20,190 nt of DNA from JBKHXU01 sp046565865 (GCA_046565865.1 JBKHXU010000201.1:1-20190); one strand, 5' to 3'; shown: positions 8,089 through 16,193, counted from the stretch's first letter. Made by a program: numbers and translations. Notes: generated by a model from the sequence alone, not told the origin.

Positions 8089-8160
8089 TGTCATGTCGAG
8101 CGGAGCGAGAAATCCTCAACGTATGGCGATTCCTCATCGTCTGCAGCGTTCGGAATGACA
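8089..8160. repeat. Palindromic dispersed-repeat-like element
   Basis: Imperfect terminal inverted repeats, TGTCATGTCGAGCG (8089-8102) and CGTTCGGAATGACA (8147-8160), bracket a 72-base segment in the convergent gap between otsA and the GGDEF-EAL gene. The arms resemble the TGTCATTCCGAGCG-type palindromic repeats seen in many environmental genomes. Only one copy is in the window, so dispersal cannot be shown here. It may act as a bidirectional transcript-end hairpin. Confidence 0.55.
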
Positions 8161-8224
8161 CGCGCGCTGGAAGGGCGTCCCCATCTCCGCGACCCGACGG
8201 GTGTTTAGCAATACCGCGTCGCTG

Positions 8225-11200
8225 TCAGCGCAACTTGCTGGTGAGCCAATCACGATCGCCGCGCCGTAACAGCGCGGTCACGTCGCCCGCATCGAGCGGC
8301 CGGCTGAGATAAAAACCTTGCACGTAGTCGCATCCTTGACGTTGCAGGAACTGTAATTGGTCGAGCGACTCGACCCCCTCGGCCACGACCCTGATACCGA
8401 GGTTGTGCGCCATGGCAACGATCGCGGTGGCGATCGCCATGTCTTCGGCGTCGCTGGGGATGTCGCGCACGAACGACTGGTCGATCTTTAGCCGATCGAT
8501 AGGAAAACGCTTCAAGTACGATAGCGACGAATAACCGACGCCGAAATCGTCGATCGAAAACTGCACGCCCACGGCGCTCATCTGCCGCAGCAGGGCGGCG
8601 ACCTCCTGGCCCTGGGCCAACATGCTTTCCGTGATCTCGACCTCGATCAATGCCGGCGGAATACCGGCGGTTTGGGCGATATTTATTAACGTGTCGCTCA
8701 AGCCCGGCGTCCGAAACTGGCCGACCGACATGTTGACGGCGATGCGCACGTCGGAAAATCCCAGCGCATGCCAGCGCCCGAGCTGATGGCAGGCGCTGCG
8801 CAGCACCCACTCGCCGAGCGGGACGATCAGTCCGGTGTCTTCCGCGATCCCGATGAACTGAATCGGCCCCAACAGCCCGCGTTCCGGATGCGCCCAGCGC
8901 ACCAGCGCCTCGACGCTCACAACGGCGCCGGTGCGCGAGTCGAAGATCGGCTGATACACGAGGCGCAGCTCTTCGCGTTCGAGCGCGCGGCGCAGCGCGG
9001 TTTCGAGGCTCAGCCGCTCGAACGCCTGACGCGTCATCTCCTCGGTGTAGAACTGATAGTTATTGCGGCCCGAGTCCTTGGCGCGGTACATCGCCGCATC
9101 CGCGTTGCGCAGCAGGCCCTCGATCGATTCGCCGTCGCTGGGATAAATGGTGACGCCGATGCTCGCCGTCACGTGGAACTCGCGCTCGCCGACATGAAAC
9201 GGATCGACGAACGCCTGCGCGATCTTCTGCGCCACGCGCCCGCCGTCGTCGGCATGGCCCATATCGGCGAGCACGATGGCGAACTCATCGCCCGACAGCC
9301 GCGCGACCGTATCGCCCTGACGCACTGACTGGCGCAGGCGGCGCGCCACCGCCTGCAGCAAGCGATCGCCGGCCTCGTGCCCGAGGGTATCGTTGATGTT
9401 CTTGAAGCGGTCGAGATCGAGCAGCAGCACGCCGACCCGCCGCCCGTGGCGGTGCGCCTCGATCATTGCCTGGCTTAAACGGTCGTTGAACAGCGTGCGA
9501 TTGGGCAGATCGGTCAGTACGTCGTGGTGCGCGAGATACGACAACCGGTCCTCGGCGCGTTTGTGCTCGGTGATGTCGCGTGTGATGCCCAGCGCGTAGC
9601 GCTCGCTGTTTCCCGCATCGAGCGGTACGACGTAGGTCTCGAGCCAGCGCCGGGTGCCCTTGAAGCCGACGACCTCGAATTGCAGCGAGCCCTTGTCGCC
9701 GGCCAAGGCGCGCTCGGTCAAGGTGCGAAACGCGTCGCGGTGTTCCGGTGTGATCAGCGGATAGATGGAGCGCCCGACGATTTGCTCCGCGTGGTCGGCC
9801 TCGACCATCGACAGGCCAGCACGGTTCATCTGCACCAAGATCCCGCCCGGCGCTACCAGCTTCACGCATTCGGGTTCGGCCTCGATGATGGTGCGCAGGC
9901 GCTGCTCGCTCTCGCGCAGGGCCTGCTCGGCTTGGATGCGCGCGCTGATGTCGGTGATCAAACCCTCCAACGCGATCAATTCGCCGGCCTCGTCGAAAAC
10001 GCCCTGGCCGCGCTCCCATACCCACTTGTGGGCGCCGTCGCGCGTGATCACGCGGTACACCAGCTCGAACGGACGCCTGGCGGCGACTGCCTGCTGCGTC
10101 GCTTCGATAGCCTGGGCGCGATCGTCGGGATGCGTCGCTTGCATGGCGGTGATGCGCCCGCTCGTGAAATCGTCGGGCGCGTAGCCGGTCAATTCGCGGA
10201 CGCCTTCGCTGATGTACTCCATCGTGAAATTGGCGTCGAACCGACAGCGATACACCGCGCCCGGGACCGCGCTGATCAGCCCGGCCAGCCGGCGCTCGCT
10301 CTCGCGCAGCGCCTGTTCGGTTTGCTTGCGCGCCGTGATGTCGTGACCGATGTTGGCCAGCGCCATCGGTTTATGGGTCGCGGGGTCGGTGATCAGAAAC
10401 GCGAACTGCTCGACCAGTACCGCTTGCCCGGTCACGAAATGCCGCAGCCGGAATTCGCCCTGCCAAAAGCCGCATTCAAAAATCGTCGGCAGAATTTCGT
10501 GTTCCATGCGCGCGATGTCATCGGGCATAAGGAAGTCGGCGATCTTCTTGCGGCGAACGTCTGCGGCGTCAATGCCGAGCAGGCGACAGCCGGCCGGGTT
10601 GAGATACATGGCAGAACCGGTCAAGTCGGCGATACCGATGAACTCGGTGGACGCCTCAACCAGCGCCGCGTACAGGCGCAGCTGCTCCTCCGCCTGCTTG
10701 CGCTCGGTGATATCGACGTGTGAGCCGAGCATGCGCAGCGGTTTGCCGTGCTCGTCGCAGATCAGCGCCGCTTGGGTCAAGATCCAACGATAGGAGCCGT
10801 TCTTGTGGCGAAACCGAAATTCGGTCTCATAGCTTGGCGAAGGATGGGCGAGGTAGGTCTGCACCTGCTCTAGCACCCGCGGTAGGTCGTCCGGGTGCAC
10901 GCGCGATTTCCACTCGTCGAAGTCGTCGGCGATCTCGTCGTCGGCGTAGCCGATCTGCCGCTTCCATTGCGACGAGTAGTGCACGCTAGGCGTGCCAATC
11001 TCCCAATCCCAGAGCCCGACCGCGCCGGCGTCGGTCGCGAGTCGCAGGCGCTCCTCACTCTCACGCAACCGCCGTTCGTTGCGCCTACGCTCGCTAATGT
11101 CGTGAATGAATGCGCAGTCGTATTCCTCGTCCCCGAACGCGATGTAGTTGTCGGTGATTTCGACCGGCACTAACGTGCCGTCCTTGCGGCGAAACTGTGC

Positions 11201-11461
11201 TTCATGTGTCAACGAACCGCGCCGCTTGATCTCGGCCCAGTGCGTTCGCCATGACATGGGGGTCGCCGCTGGTGTGCACTCGGACACGTTCATGCGCAAC
11301 AGTTCGTCGCGGCGGTAACCGAGGATCCGGCACAGCGCATCGTTGACGTAGAAGTGCGAACCGTCCGGGCGCACCCAGGAGGCGCCGACGACAGCCTGAT
11401 CAACGGCAAACTGCGTGAGCTTGAGACGGACGTCGGTGCGCCCGTCCGGGGTACCGCCCAT
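8225..11461 (-). CDS. Five-PAS GGDEF-EAL cyclic-di-GMP signalling protein
   Basis: A large sensor (1078 residues) predicted to make and/or degrade cyclic-di-GMP. No membrane segment or signal peptide is visible, so it should be cytosolic. Five PAS domains lie at about 15-125, 135-255, 262-380, 388-510 and 518-635. Each ends in a [HT]DI[ST]-type PAC sequence such as HDISERR, VDITERK or RDITEHK. The GGDEF domain (about 640-803) has the active-site variant SGDEF (723-727) and an intact inhibitory site RQGD five residues before it. The EAL domain (about 815-1055) keeps EAL (851-853), NMS, EITES, DDFG (971-974), the lysine in LKID and AEGVE. Both domains therefore look competent. The ATG at 11461 is preferred because AGGGAG lies just upstream; a TTG at 11476 is the alternative. 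Ligands of the PAS domains are unknown. Confidence 0.96.
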   Translation of the reverse strand: MGGTPDGRTDVRLKLTQFAVDQAVVGASWVRPDGSHFYVNDALCRILGYRRDELLRMNVSECTPAATPMSWRTHWAEIKRRGSLTHEAQFRRKDGTLVPVEITDNYIAFGDEEYDCAFIHDISERRRNERRLRESEERLRLATDAGAVGLWDWEIGTPSVHYSSQWKRQIGYADDEIADDFDEWKSRVHPDDLPRVLEQVQTYLAHPSPSYETEFRFRHKNGSYRWILTQAALICDEHGKPLRMLGSHVDITERKQAEEQLRLYAALVEASTEFIGIADLTGSAMYLNPAGCRLLGIDAADVRRKKIADFLMPDDIARMEHEILPTIFECGFWQGEFRLRHFVTGQAVLVEQFAFLITDPATHKPMALANIGHDITARKQTEQALRESERRLAGLISAVPGAVYRCRFDANFTMEYISEGVRELTGYAPDDFTSGRITAMQATHPDDRAQAIEATQQAVAARRPFELVYRVITRDGAHKWVWERGQGVFDEAGELIALEGLITDISARIQAEQALRESEQRLRTIIEAEPECVKLVAPGGILVQMNRAGLSMVEADHAEQIVGRSIYPLITPEHRDAFRTLTERALAGDKGSLQFEVVGFKGTRRWLETYVVPLDAGNSERYALGITRDITEHKRAEDRLSYLAHHDVLTDLPNRTLFNDRLSQAMIEAHRHGRRVGVLLLDLDRFKNINDTLGHEAGDRLLQAVARRLRQSVRQGDTVARLSGDEFAIVLADMGHADDGGRVAQKIAQAFVDPFHVGEREFHVTASIGVTIYPSDGESIEGLLRNADAAMYRAKDSGRNNYQFYTEEMTRQAFERLSLETALRRALEREELRLVYQPIFDSRTGAVVSVEALVRWAHPERGLLGPIQFIGIAEDTGLIVPLGEWVLRSACHQLGRWHALGFSDVRIAVNMSVGQFRTPGLSDTLINIAQTAGIPPALIEVEITESMLAQGQEVAALLRQMSAVGVQFSIDDFGVGYSSLSYLKRFPIDRLKIDQSFVRDIPSDAEDMAIATAIVAMAHNLGIRVVAEGVESLDQLQFLQRQGCDYVQGFYLSRPLDAGDVTALLRRGDRDWLTSKLR

Positions 11462-11532
11462 GGTTGCTCCCTGCAAGCGCCGAGTAGTGGGTGACGCCGG
11501 TAACGGGGAATCTATGTCGGCAGTCTTGGTGC

Positions 11533-11561
11533 AGTATAGGCCCCGTGGTTTTAGGGGTCAC
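11533..11561 (-). promoter_or_regulatory. Putative sigma70 promoter of the GGDEF-EAL gene
   Basis: Read on the minus strand, GTGACC (11561-11556) and TATACT (11538-11533) are separated by 17 bases, 72 bases before the ATG at 11461. The -10 matches consensus at five of six positions and the -35 at four. A CCCC-N9-GGGG inverted repeat (11541-11557) lies inside the spacer and could be an operator; this is inference. Confidence 0.5.
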
Positions 11562-11585
11562 TTAAAAGTTAAGGGAAAAACCGAG

Positions 11586-12158
11586 CTAAACGCGGCGCCA
11601 CCCCCCGTTGTGCAGGCCGGCGATGGTGTGCCGACCGACGGCATAGCGCACCAGGCGCAATGTGGGATGCCCGACCGCCGCCGTCATGCGCCGTACCTGG
11701 CGGTTGCGGCCCTCGGTCAGCACCATTTCGATCCACGATGTTGGAATCGCCTGGCGCACGCGAATCGGTGGCACGCGTGGCCAAAGTTCGGGTGCGGGAA
11801 TCCGCCGCGCCTGCGCCGGCAATGTGATGGTGCCGTCGAGCGCAATGCCGCGACACAGTTGTTCGAGCGCGCTATCGCTCGGTTCGCCTTCGACCTGCGC
11901 CCAATAGACCTTCGGCTCTTTGAACCGCGGATCGGACAGGCGCTGCTGCAATTTGCCGTCGTCGGTCAGCAGCAGCAATCCCTCGCTGTCGCGATCGAGC
12001 CGCCCGGCGGGATACACATTCGGCACTGGAATATAGTCGGCGAGCGTAGGTCGGCCTTGCGCGTCGGTGAACTGCGTGAGCACGCCGTACGGCTTGTTGA
12101 AAAGGATGAGCACGGAACGCGCCGGGTACGTGGAGTGCAGGCATGCTAGCGTCCGCAC
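11586..12158 (-). CDS. rluE: 23S rRNA pseudouridine synthase, RluE type
   Basis: A member of the RsuA/RluB/RluE/RluF pseudouridine synthases. RluE modifies U2457 of 23S rRNA in E. coli. The match is close over the whole catalytic domain: ILFNKPYGVLTQFTD, then AGRLDRDSEGLLLLTDDG (catalytic Asp in GRLDRD), WPRVPPIRVRQAIPTSWIEM, LTEGRNRQVRRMTAAVGHPTLRLVRYA and a C-terminal NGGWRRV. As in RluE, no S4 RNA-binding domain precedes the catalytic domain. The start is ambiguous. GTG at 12158 has GAGGGCGAG in front and was chosen; ATG at 12209 gives a longer form with no ribosome site; GTG at 12113 gives the bare catalytic core. It is divergent from the aldolase-Dabb gene across a very short gap. Confidence 0.9.
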   Translation of the reverse strand: MRTLACLHSTYPARSVLILFNKPYGVLTQFTDAQGRPTLADYIPVPNVYPAGRLDRDSEGLLLLTDDGKLQQRLSDPRFKEPKVYWAQVEGEPSDSALEQLCRGIALDGTITLPAQARRIPAPELWPRVPPIRVRQAIPTSWIEMVLTEGRNRQVRRMTAAVGHPTLRLVRYAVGRHTIAGLHNGGWRRV

Positions 12159-12238
12159 CTCGCCCTCACAAGTCCCGCTGGAACACACGGCGCCGGATCT
12201 TGGTACCATAAATCGATCGTCATCATCGGGATAAGCCC

Positions 12239-13420
12239 ATGCCTCTGGTGGATATGCGCGACATGCTGCGGCACGCGCACGAACACAAATATGCCGTTGG
12301 CGCGTTCGATCTCGTGAGCCTCGATTTCCTCGAAGCGATTGTGCGCGCGGCCGAGGCCAAGCGCGCCCCGGTGATCTTGAGTCTCGCCGAATCGCACTTC
12401 GAATACTTCGACTTCGAGCTCGCCATGGCGGCGACGGTGGCGGCCGCGCGGCGCGCGCGCGTGCCGGTCGCGATTCACCTCGATCATGGCGCGAGCCTCG
12501 AGTCCGCCGTGCGCGGCGTGCGCCTCGGTTGCAACGGCGTCATGGTCGATGCCTCGCATCTGCCGTTCGATCAGAACGTCGCGGCCACGCGCGCCGTGAC
12601 CGACATGGCGCATGCGTGCGGCGTGCCGGTCGAGGGCGAGCTGGGTTACGTCGCCGGGGTCGAGGGCGAGGATGCGTACAAGCATCCGGGCGAGGTCGTG
12701 TATACGTCGGTCGAGCAGGCGCGCGAGTACGTCGCGCGAACCGCGGTCGATTTTCTGGCGGTATCGATCGGCACCGTTCACGGGCGCATGCGCGGGTACC
12801 CGAAGCTCGACATCGAGCGCCTGGCGCAGATCAATCAGGCGTTGCGCATCCCACTGGTGATTCACGGTGGCACCGGATTGGCGCCGGAACAGTATCGCGC
12901 ACTCATCGCTAACGGCGTGACCAAGATCAACTACTACACCGCGCTCGCGGACGCCGCCGGCGCGCGCATCCGCGACAACGTCGCGCGCGATGCGCGCGCC
13001 GGCTACACCGGGCTCGTGAGGGGCGTGCGCGCGGCGATCGCGGCGGAGTGCGAGCGCATGATCGTGCTTTTCGGCGCCGAGGGGCGCGCCGACGCCGTGC
13101 TACACAGCGCGCGGCGCTGGCGTGAGGTGGCGCATGTCATCCTCTACGACGTCGACGGCAAGGACAATGGCACTGTGGAGCAGATGATGGCGCGCGGCCA
13201 CGCCGTGCTGAGCAACATCCCCGGCGTGCGCCAAGTCGCGACCGGGCGCGCGGTGGATGGCGAGGCGCGTTATCCGTTTTGCTGGCTCATCCGTTTCGCG
13301 CAAGCGCCGGTCATCGACAGCTATCGCACGCATCCGGCGCACGCGGCGTTTGCGAATCAGGAATTTCGTCCGCGCGCCAAGGACCGGATCAGCATCGACT
13401 ACGAGTTGATAGACCCGTAA
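12239..13420 (+). CDS. Class II ketose-bisphosphate aldolase fused to a C-terminal Dabb domain
   Basis: Residues 1-285 form a class II aldolase of the Fba/GatY/KbaY group. HLDHG carries catalytic Asp82 and zinc-ligand His83; GELG carries Glu134; GTVHGR carries His181; VIHGGTG carries His209; and TKIN carries Asn231. The usual NIDTDL after the last strand is replaced by NYYTAL, so the acidic residue there is lost and substrate range may differ. Residues 297-390 look like a Dabb (stress-responsive alpha/beta-barrel) domain: AHVILYDVDG at the start, SYRTHPAHAAFANQEFRP and a closing DRISIDYEL. Typical class II aldolases stop near 285-350 residues, so this 393-residue form is a fusion. The ATG at 12239 has only a weak GGGATAAG ribosome site. 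Aldolase activity is likely; the substrate is unknown. Confidence 0.88.
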   Translation: MPLVDMRDMLRHAHEHKYAVGAFDLVSLDFLEAIVRAAEAKRAPVILSLAESHFEYFDFELAMAATVAAARRARVPVAIHLDHGASLESAVRGVRLGCNGVMVDASHLPFDQNVAATRAVTDMAHACGVPVEGELGYVAGVEGEDAYKHPGEVVYTSVEQAREYVARTAVDFLAVSIGTVHGRMRGYPKLDIERLAQINQALRIPLVIHGGTGLAPEQYRALIANGVTKINYYTALADAAGARIRDNVARDARAGYTGLVRGVRAAIAAECERMIVLFGAEGRADAVLHSARRWREVAHVILYDVDGKDNGTVEQMMARGHAVLSNIPGVRQVATGRAVDGEARYPFCWLIRFAQAPVIDSYRTHPAHAAFANQEFRPRAKDRISIDYELIDP

Positions 13421-13457
13421 TGCCGATTTCGCCACCTTAGGTAAAGCCAATACTTTT

Positions 13458-13527
13458 CCCGGCCATTTCCCGGGTAATACCCGATGTCATCGAAAGGGTA
13501 TTGGGATAGTGTCGAGGCGTATGCCTC
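13458..13527 (+). other. Three consecutive hairpins in the leader of the propeller lipoprotein gene
   Basis: CCCGG (13458-13462) pairs with CCGGG (13470-13474). AATACCC (13476-13482) pairs with GGGTATT (13496-13502). GAGGC (13514-13518) pairs with GCCTC (13523-13527) across GTAT. The first two compete with a local palindrome, GGGTAATACCC (13472-13482). The last hairpin ends a few bases before the ribosome site at 13531-13537. The motif set does not match a riboswitch class that I recognise. Confidence 0.4.
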
Positions 13528-13543
13528 TAGGGAAGGAATAAAC

Positions 13544-15067
13544 ATGATGCGCGCTCGATGGATATCTTGGGCAATGTGGACGGTGCTGACGCTAGCGGCT
13601 TGCAGTGGGAACCCCGACGATACTCCGGAACCAGTGCCCAACCCCGCCGCGCCATTGCCCAACCCGCCGACCACACCGACCCCCCCAAGCTCGCCTGCAC
13701 CGCCGCCGCCCGCCGCACCGACCGGGCAGACCGTGATCTACGAAACGTTTGTCAGCGCCACCGAATCGAATCTATACGCCATCGACGAAGACGGAACGAA
13801 CCCACGGACGCTGGCGAGCACCGCGCAGCGCGAACACTTTCGCGGCGTGTCGCTCGATGGCTGGGTGATTTACGATCGTGACGTGAGTGGGGGTGGCTCC
13901 GAACTGGTGAGCGTGCGCATTGCCGACGGCGCCGAACGCGTATTGGATAGTTCATCCAGTGGCAAGCTGTTTCGTGGCGTCACCGCTGACAACCGCGTGG
14001 TCTATCAGATCAGTTCGCCCACTTCCGGCGGAATCAATAGCGTACGGCCCGACGGTACTGCCCCGGTGGTTTTGGTGAACGAGCCGTCGGCGAACGCCGA
14101 GTTTATCGACGCCATGCCCGACGGTAGGGTGTTGTATCAACTGTGCCGCCGTGTGACGGGTGATGTCCCGCGCTGCGACGCGGATGGTTTGTACAGCGTC
14201 GCGGCCGACGGCACCGATCGACGTCTGTTAGCAGCCGGGATGCCACGCGTCGCGCTGACGACCGCAGACGGGCGCGTGCTGTACGAAGTCGGCGGCGATA
14301 TTTTCAGCGTCCCGGCCGCCGGCGGCGCGGCGGTCGCGCTCGCGAGTTCCCCGGACCACGAATGGAATCCGCGCCTGCTGCCGGACGGCCGGGTGCTCTA
14401 CGCGCGCCAAGTGGCAAATCAATGGGACGTCTATCTCGTCAATGCCGACGGCAGCGGCACCCGGCCGTTGCTCACGAGCAGCGACGACGAATTCGTATCC
14501 GGGATTACGCTGGCGGGGCGCATCATTTACGCGCGCCGCGACACCGCCGGGCGGGATAATCTTTACGCCATCGATGCCGACGGTACGGGCCTCGCTGTGC
14601 TCGGTGACTCCACCGACGGTGAGTCGGTGCGATACGTTACCGCCGAGCGCGTGGTGTACAGCACGCGGCGCACCGCCGGTATGGTGCAGGACGATTTGTA
14701 CAGCGTGCGCCTTGACGGCACCGATCTGCGCATATTGGCGGACAGCCAGGAGTTCGAGTGGTTCGAGGACATGGCGCCGGATGGCCGCGCCGTTTACATG
14801 CGCTGTATCGCCGCACCCGGCGGCCCGTGCGGCGACCCGACGGCACAGAGCGATCTCTATAGTGTTCCGCTTAACGGCGTCGGCACGACGGCGCTGGCGT
14901 CGACGAGCGAGTTTGAAGTGTTCCGGGCGGTGACCGCGAACAATCGCGTGATCTACGAACGGATCAATAATGGTCAACACGATATTGGCAGCGTAAAGAC
15001 GGACGGCACCGAGGCGCGCGCGCTGACGAGCAACACCGCCGACGAACGCTACCAAAGATTGTATTGA
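13544..15067 (+). CDS. Lipoprotein with proline-rich linker and TolB-like propeller repeats
   Basis: A protein of 507 residues, probably exported and lipid-anchored. The start has MMRARWISWAMWTVLTLAAC, a lipobox ending at Cys20. A flexible proline-rich linker (about 27-60) follows. The rest is about ten repeats of roughly 43 residues with the pattern [RV]-hydrophobic-Y near the start, then LYS(V/I)..DGT and a closing acidic/aromatic segment. Examples are RVLYARQVANQWDVYLVNADG and RVVYSTRR...DDLYSVRLDGT. This resembles TolB / WD40-like (PD40) beta-propeller repeats, which typically bind proteins or sugars. Substrate and partners are unknown. I chose the ATG at 13544 because GGAAGGA (13531-13537) precedes it; the longer ATG at 13484 lacks a ribosome site and would hide the signal peptide. 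Repeat number is by eye. Confidence 0.8.
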   Translation: MMRARWISWAMWTVLTLAACSGNPDDTPEPVPNPAAPLPNPPTTPTPPSSPAPPPPAAPTGQTVIYETFVSATESNLYAIDEDGTNPRTLASTAQREHFRGVSLDGWVIYDRDVSGGGSELVSVRIADGAERVLDSSSSGKLFRGVTADNRVVYQISSPTSGGINSVRPDGTAPVVLVNEPSANAEFIDAMPDGRVLYQLCRRVTGDVPRCDADGLYSVAADGTDRRLLAAGMPRVALTTADGRVLYEVGGDIFSVPAAGGAAVALASSPDHEWNPRLLPDGRVLYARQVANQWDVYLVNADGSGTRPLLTSSDDEFVSGITLAGRIIYARRDTAGRDNLYAIDADGTGLAVLGDSTDGESVRYVTAERVVYSTRRTAGMVQDDLYSVRLDGTDLRILADSQEFEWFEDMAPDGRAVYMRCIAAPGGPCGDPTAQSDLYSVPLNGVGTTALASTSEFEVFRAVTANNRVIYERINNGQHDIGSVKTDGTEARALTSNTADERYQRLY

Positions 15068-15084
15068 TTGTCCGCTCGAGTGCG

Positions 15085-16122
15085 CTACTTGTTGACCACG
15101 CGGGTCGCCCGCGCAGGTTTGCCCGATCGCTTCTGCCGGATCTTGGCGATCTCGCGATCGAACTTCTCGCCGATCTCCTGGCCCTGTTCGCGCACCAGCG
15201 CCAGAAACGATTGCGCGATGATCGACACGTTCTTGTCGCGCGGGTGAACCAGGTACCAGTGGCGCTCGATCGGGAACCCCTGCACGTCGAGGATCGCGAT
15301 CGGTCCGTCGGTGCCCTCCAACGCCAGCGCGTGCAGCGACATCACCGAGATCCCGAGATTGGCGCTGATGACGTGCTTGATCGCTTCGTTGCTGGCGAGT
15401 TCCATGTGCGCCAGCGGCGGCGCCAGGCTCTTCGATTCGAAAAGCCGAATGACGGCGGCGCGCGTGCCCGAGCCGCGCTCGCGCAAGATAAATGGCTCTT
15501 CGAGCAAGCGTGTCAGCGGAATATTTCGCACGCCCACGAGCGGATGGTCACGGCTCGCCATCACCACCAGCGGATTCGGCACCAGCGGATACGCGGCGAC
15601 GTCGATCTCCGGCGGCGGTTGCCCCAGGATATAAAGATCATCCATGTACGCGACGATGCGCTCCAGCAAATGCTCGCGATTGGTGACGCTGAGCGAGACA
15701 TCCACGCCCGGATAGCGCTCGTGGAACTGACCGAGCAGGTACGGCGCCAGGTACTGCGCGGAGGAGATGACGCCGAGGCGCAAGGTGCCGCGCTTCAAGC
15801 CCTTCATGTCCTCGACCTTCATCTCGAAGTTGGCGAGCGCGTGAAACACCTCTTGGCACACGGCGTACAGCTCGCGGCCGGCGTCGGTTAGGTGAATGCG
15901 ATTGCCGTGCTGTTCGAACAGCGGCAGGCCGATGGCGTCGGTGAGCTTTTTGAGCTGCATCGATACCGTCGGCTGCGCCAGGTACAGCTCTTCGGCGGCG
16001 CGGGTGAAGCTCGCGAGCCGGGCGACGGCCTCGAAGGTTTGGAGCTGGCGGAAGGTGGCATGCCGCGCGAGCGCGCCGATGGTGCTACCGCGCTTGGCGT
16101 CGGGGACATGCCGCGTACTCAT
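15085..16122 (-). CDS. cbbR: CbbR-like LysR-family transcriptional regulator
   Basis: A 345-residue LysR regulator. The winged helix-turn-helix (about 23-85) reads FRQLQTFEAVARLASFTRAAEEL, with AQPTVSMQLKKL as recognition helix and LTDAGREL closing the wing. The effector domain contains GVISSAQYLAPYLLGQFHERYPGV and VTNREHLLERI, both strongly reminiscent of CbbR, the activator of Calvin-cycle and CO2-uptake operons. About 20 extra residues precede the usual start and a basic tail follows. It lies directly downstream of the sbtB-like gene but behind a terminator, and probably has its own promoter (16130-16158). There is no ribosome site before the ATG at 16122. Its likely targets are the transporter genes upstream; this is inferred from position and family. 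It is convergent with the lipoprotein gene, 17 bases apart. Confidence 0.85.
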   Translation of the reverse strand: MSTRHVPDAKRGSTIGALARHATFRQLQTFEAVARLASFTRAAEELYLAQPTVSMQLKKLTDAIGLPLFEQHGNRIHLTDAGRELYAVCQEVFHALANFEMKVEDMKGLKRGTLRLGVISSAQYLAPYLLGQFHERYPGVDVSLSVTNREHLLERIVAYMDDLYILGQPPPEIDVAAYPLVPNPLVVMASRDHPLVGVRNIPLTRLLEEPFILRERGSGTRAAVIRLFESKSLAPPLAHMELASNEAIKHVISANLGISVMSLHALALEGTDGPIAILDVQGFPIERHWYLVHPRDKNVSIIAQSFLALVREQGQEIGEKFDREIAKIRQKRSGKPARATRVVNK

Positions 16123-16129
16123 GAGAAAT

Positions 16130-16158
16130 ACTGTAGGGCCGCGGCGCGAGAATTACAA
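16130..16158 (-). promoter_or_regulatory. Putative promoter of the cbbR-like gene (leaderless)
   Basis: On the minus strand TTGTAA (16158-16153) and TACAGT (16135-16130) are spaced by exactly 17 bases. The -10 ends seven bases before the ATG at 16122, so transcription would begin at or next to the start codon. This fits the absence of a ribosome site there. Confidence 0.5.
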
Positions 16159-16159
16159 A

Positions 16160-16185
16160 GAAAAAATCGGCCCTTGAGAAGGGCG
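16160..16185 (-). terminator. Rho-independent terminator after the sbtB-like gene
   Basis: On the minus strand GCCCTT (16184-16179) pairs with AAGGGC (16175-16170) around a CTC loop, followed after CGA by TTTTTT (16166-16161). It begins ten bases after the stop of the PII-like gene and separates it from the LysR gene. Confidence 0.85.
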
Positions 16186-16193
16186 GCGCACGG

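Noticed and set aside
9524..10723. 399-codon plus-strand frame opposite the GGDEF-EAL gene
   Set aside because: Shadow of the PAS region; no domain pattern and no ribosome site. The minus-strand gene explains the region fully.
13421..13543. Possible cyclic-di-GMP (GEMM) riboswitch before the lipoprotein gene
   Set aside because: Hairpins are present but the conserved GEMM core nucleotides are not, so only an unassigned structured leader is reported.
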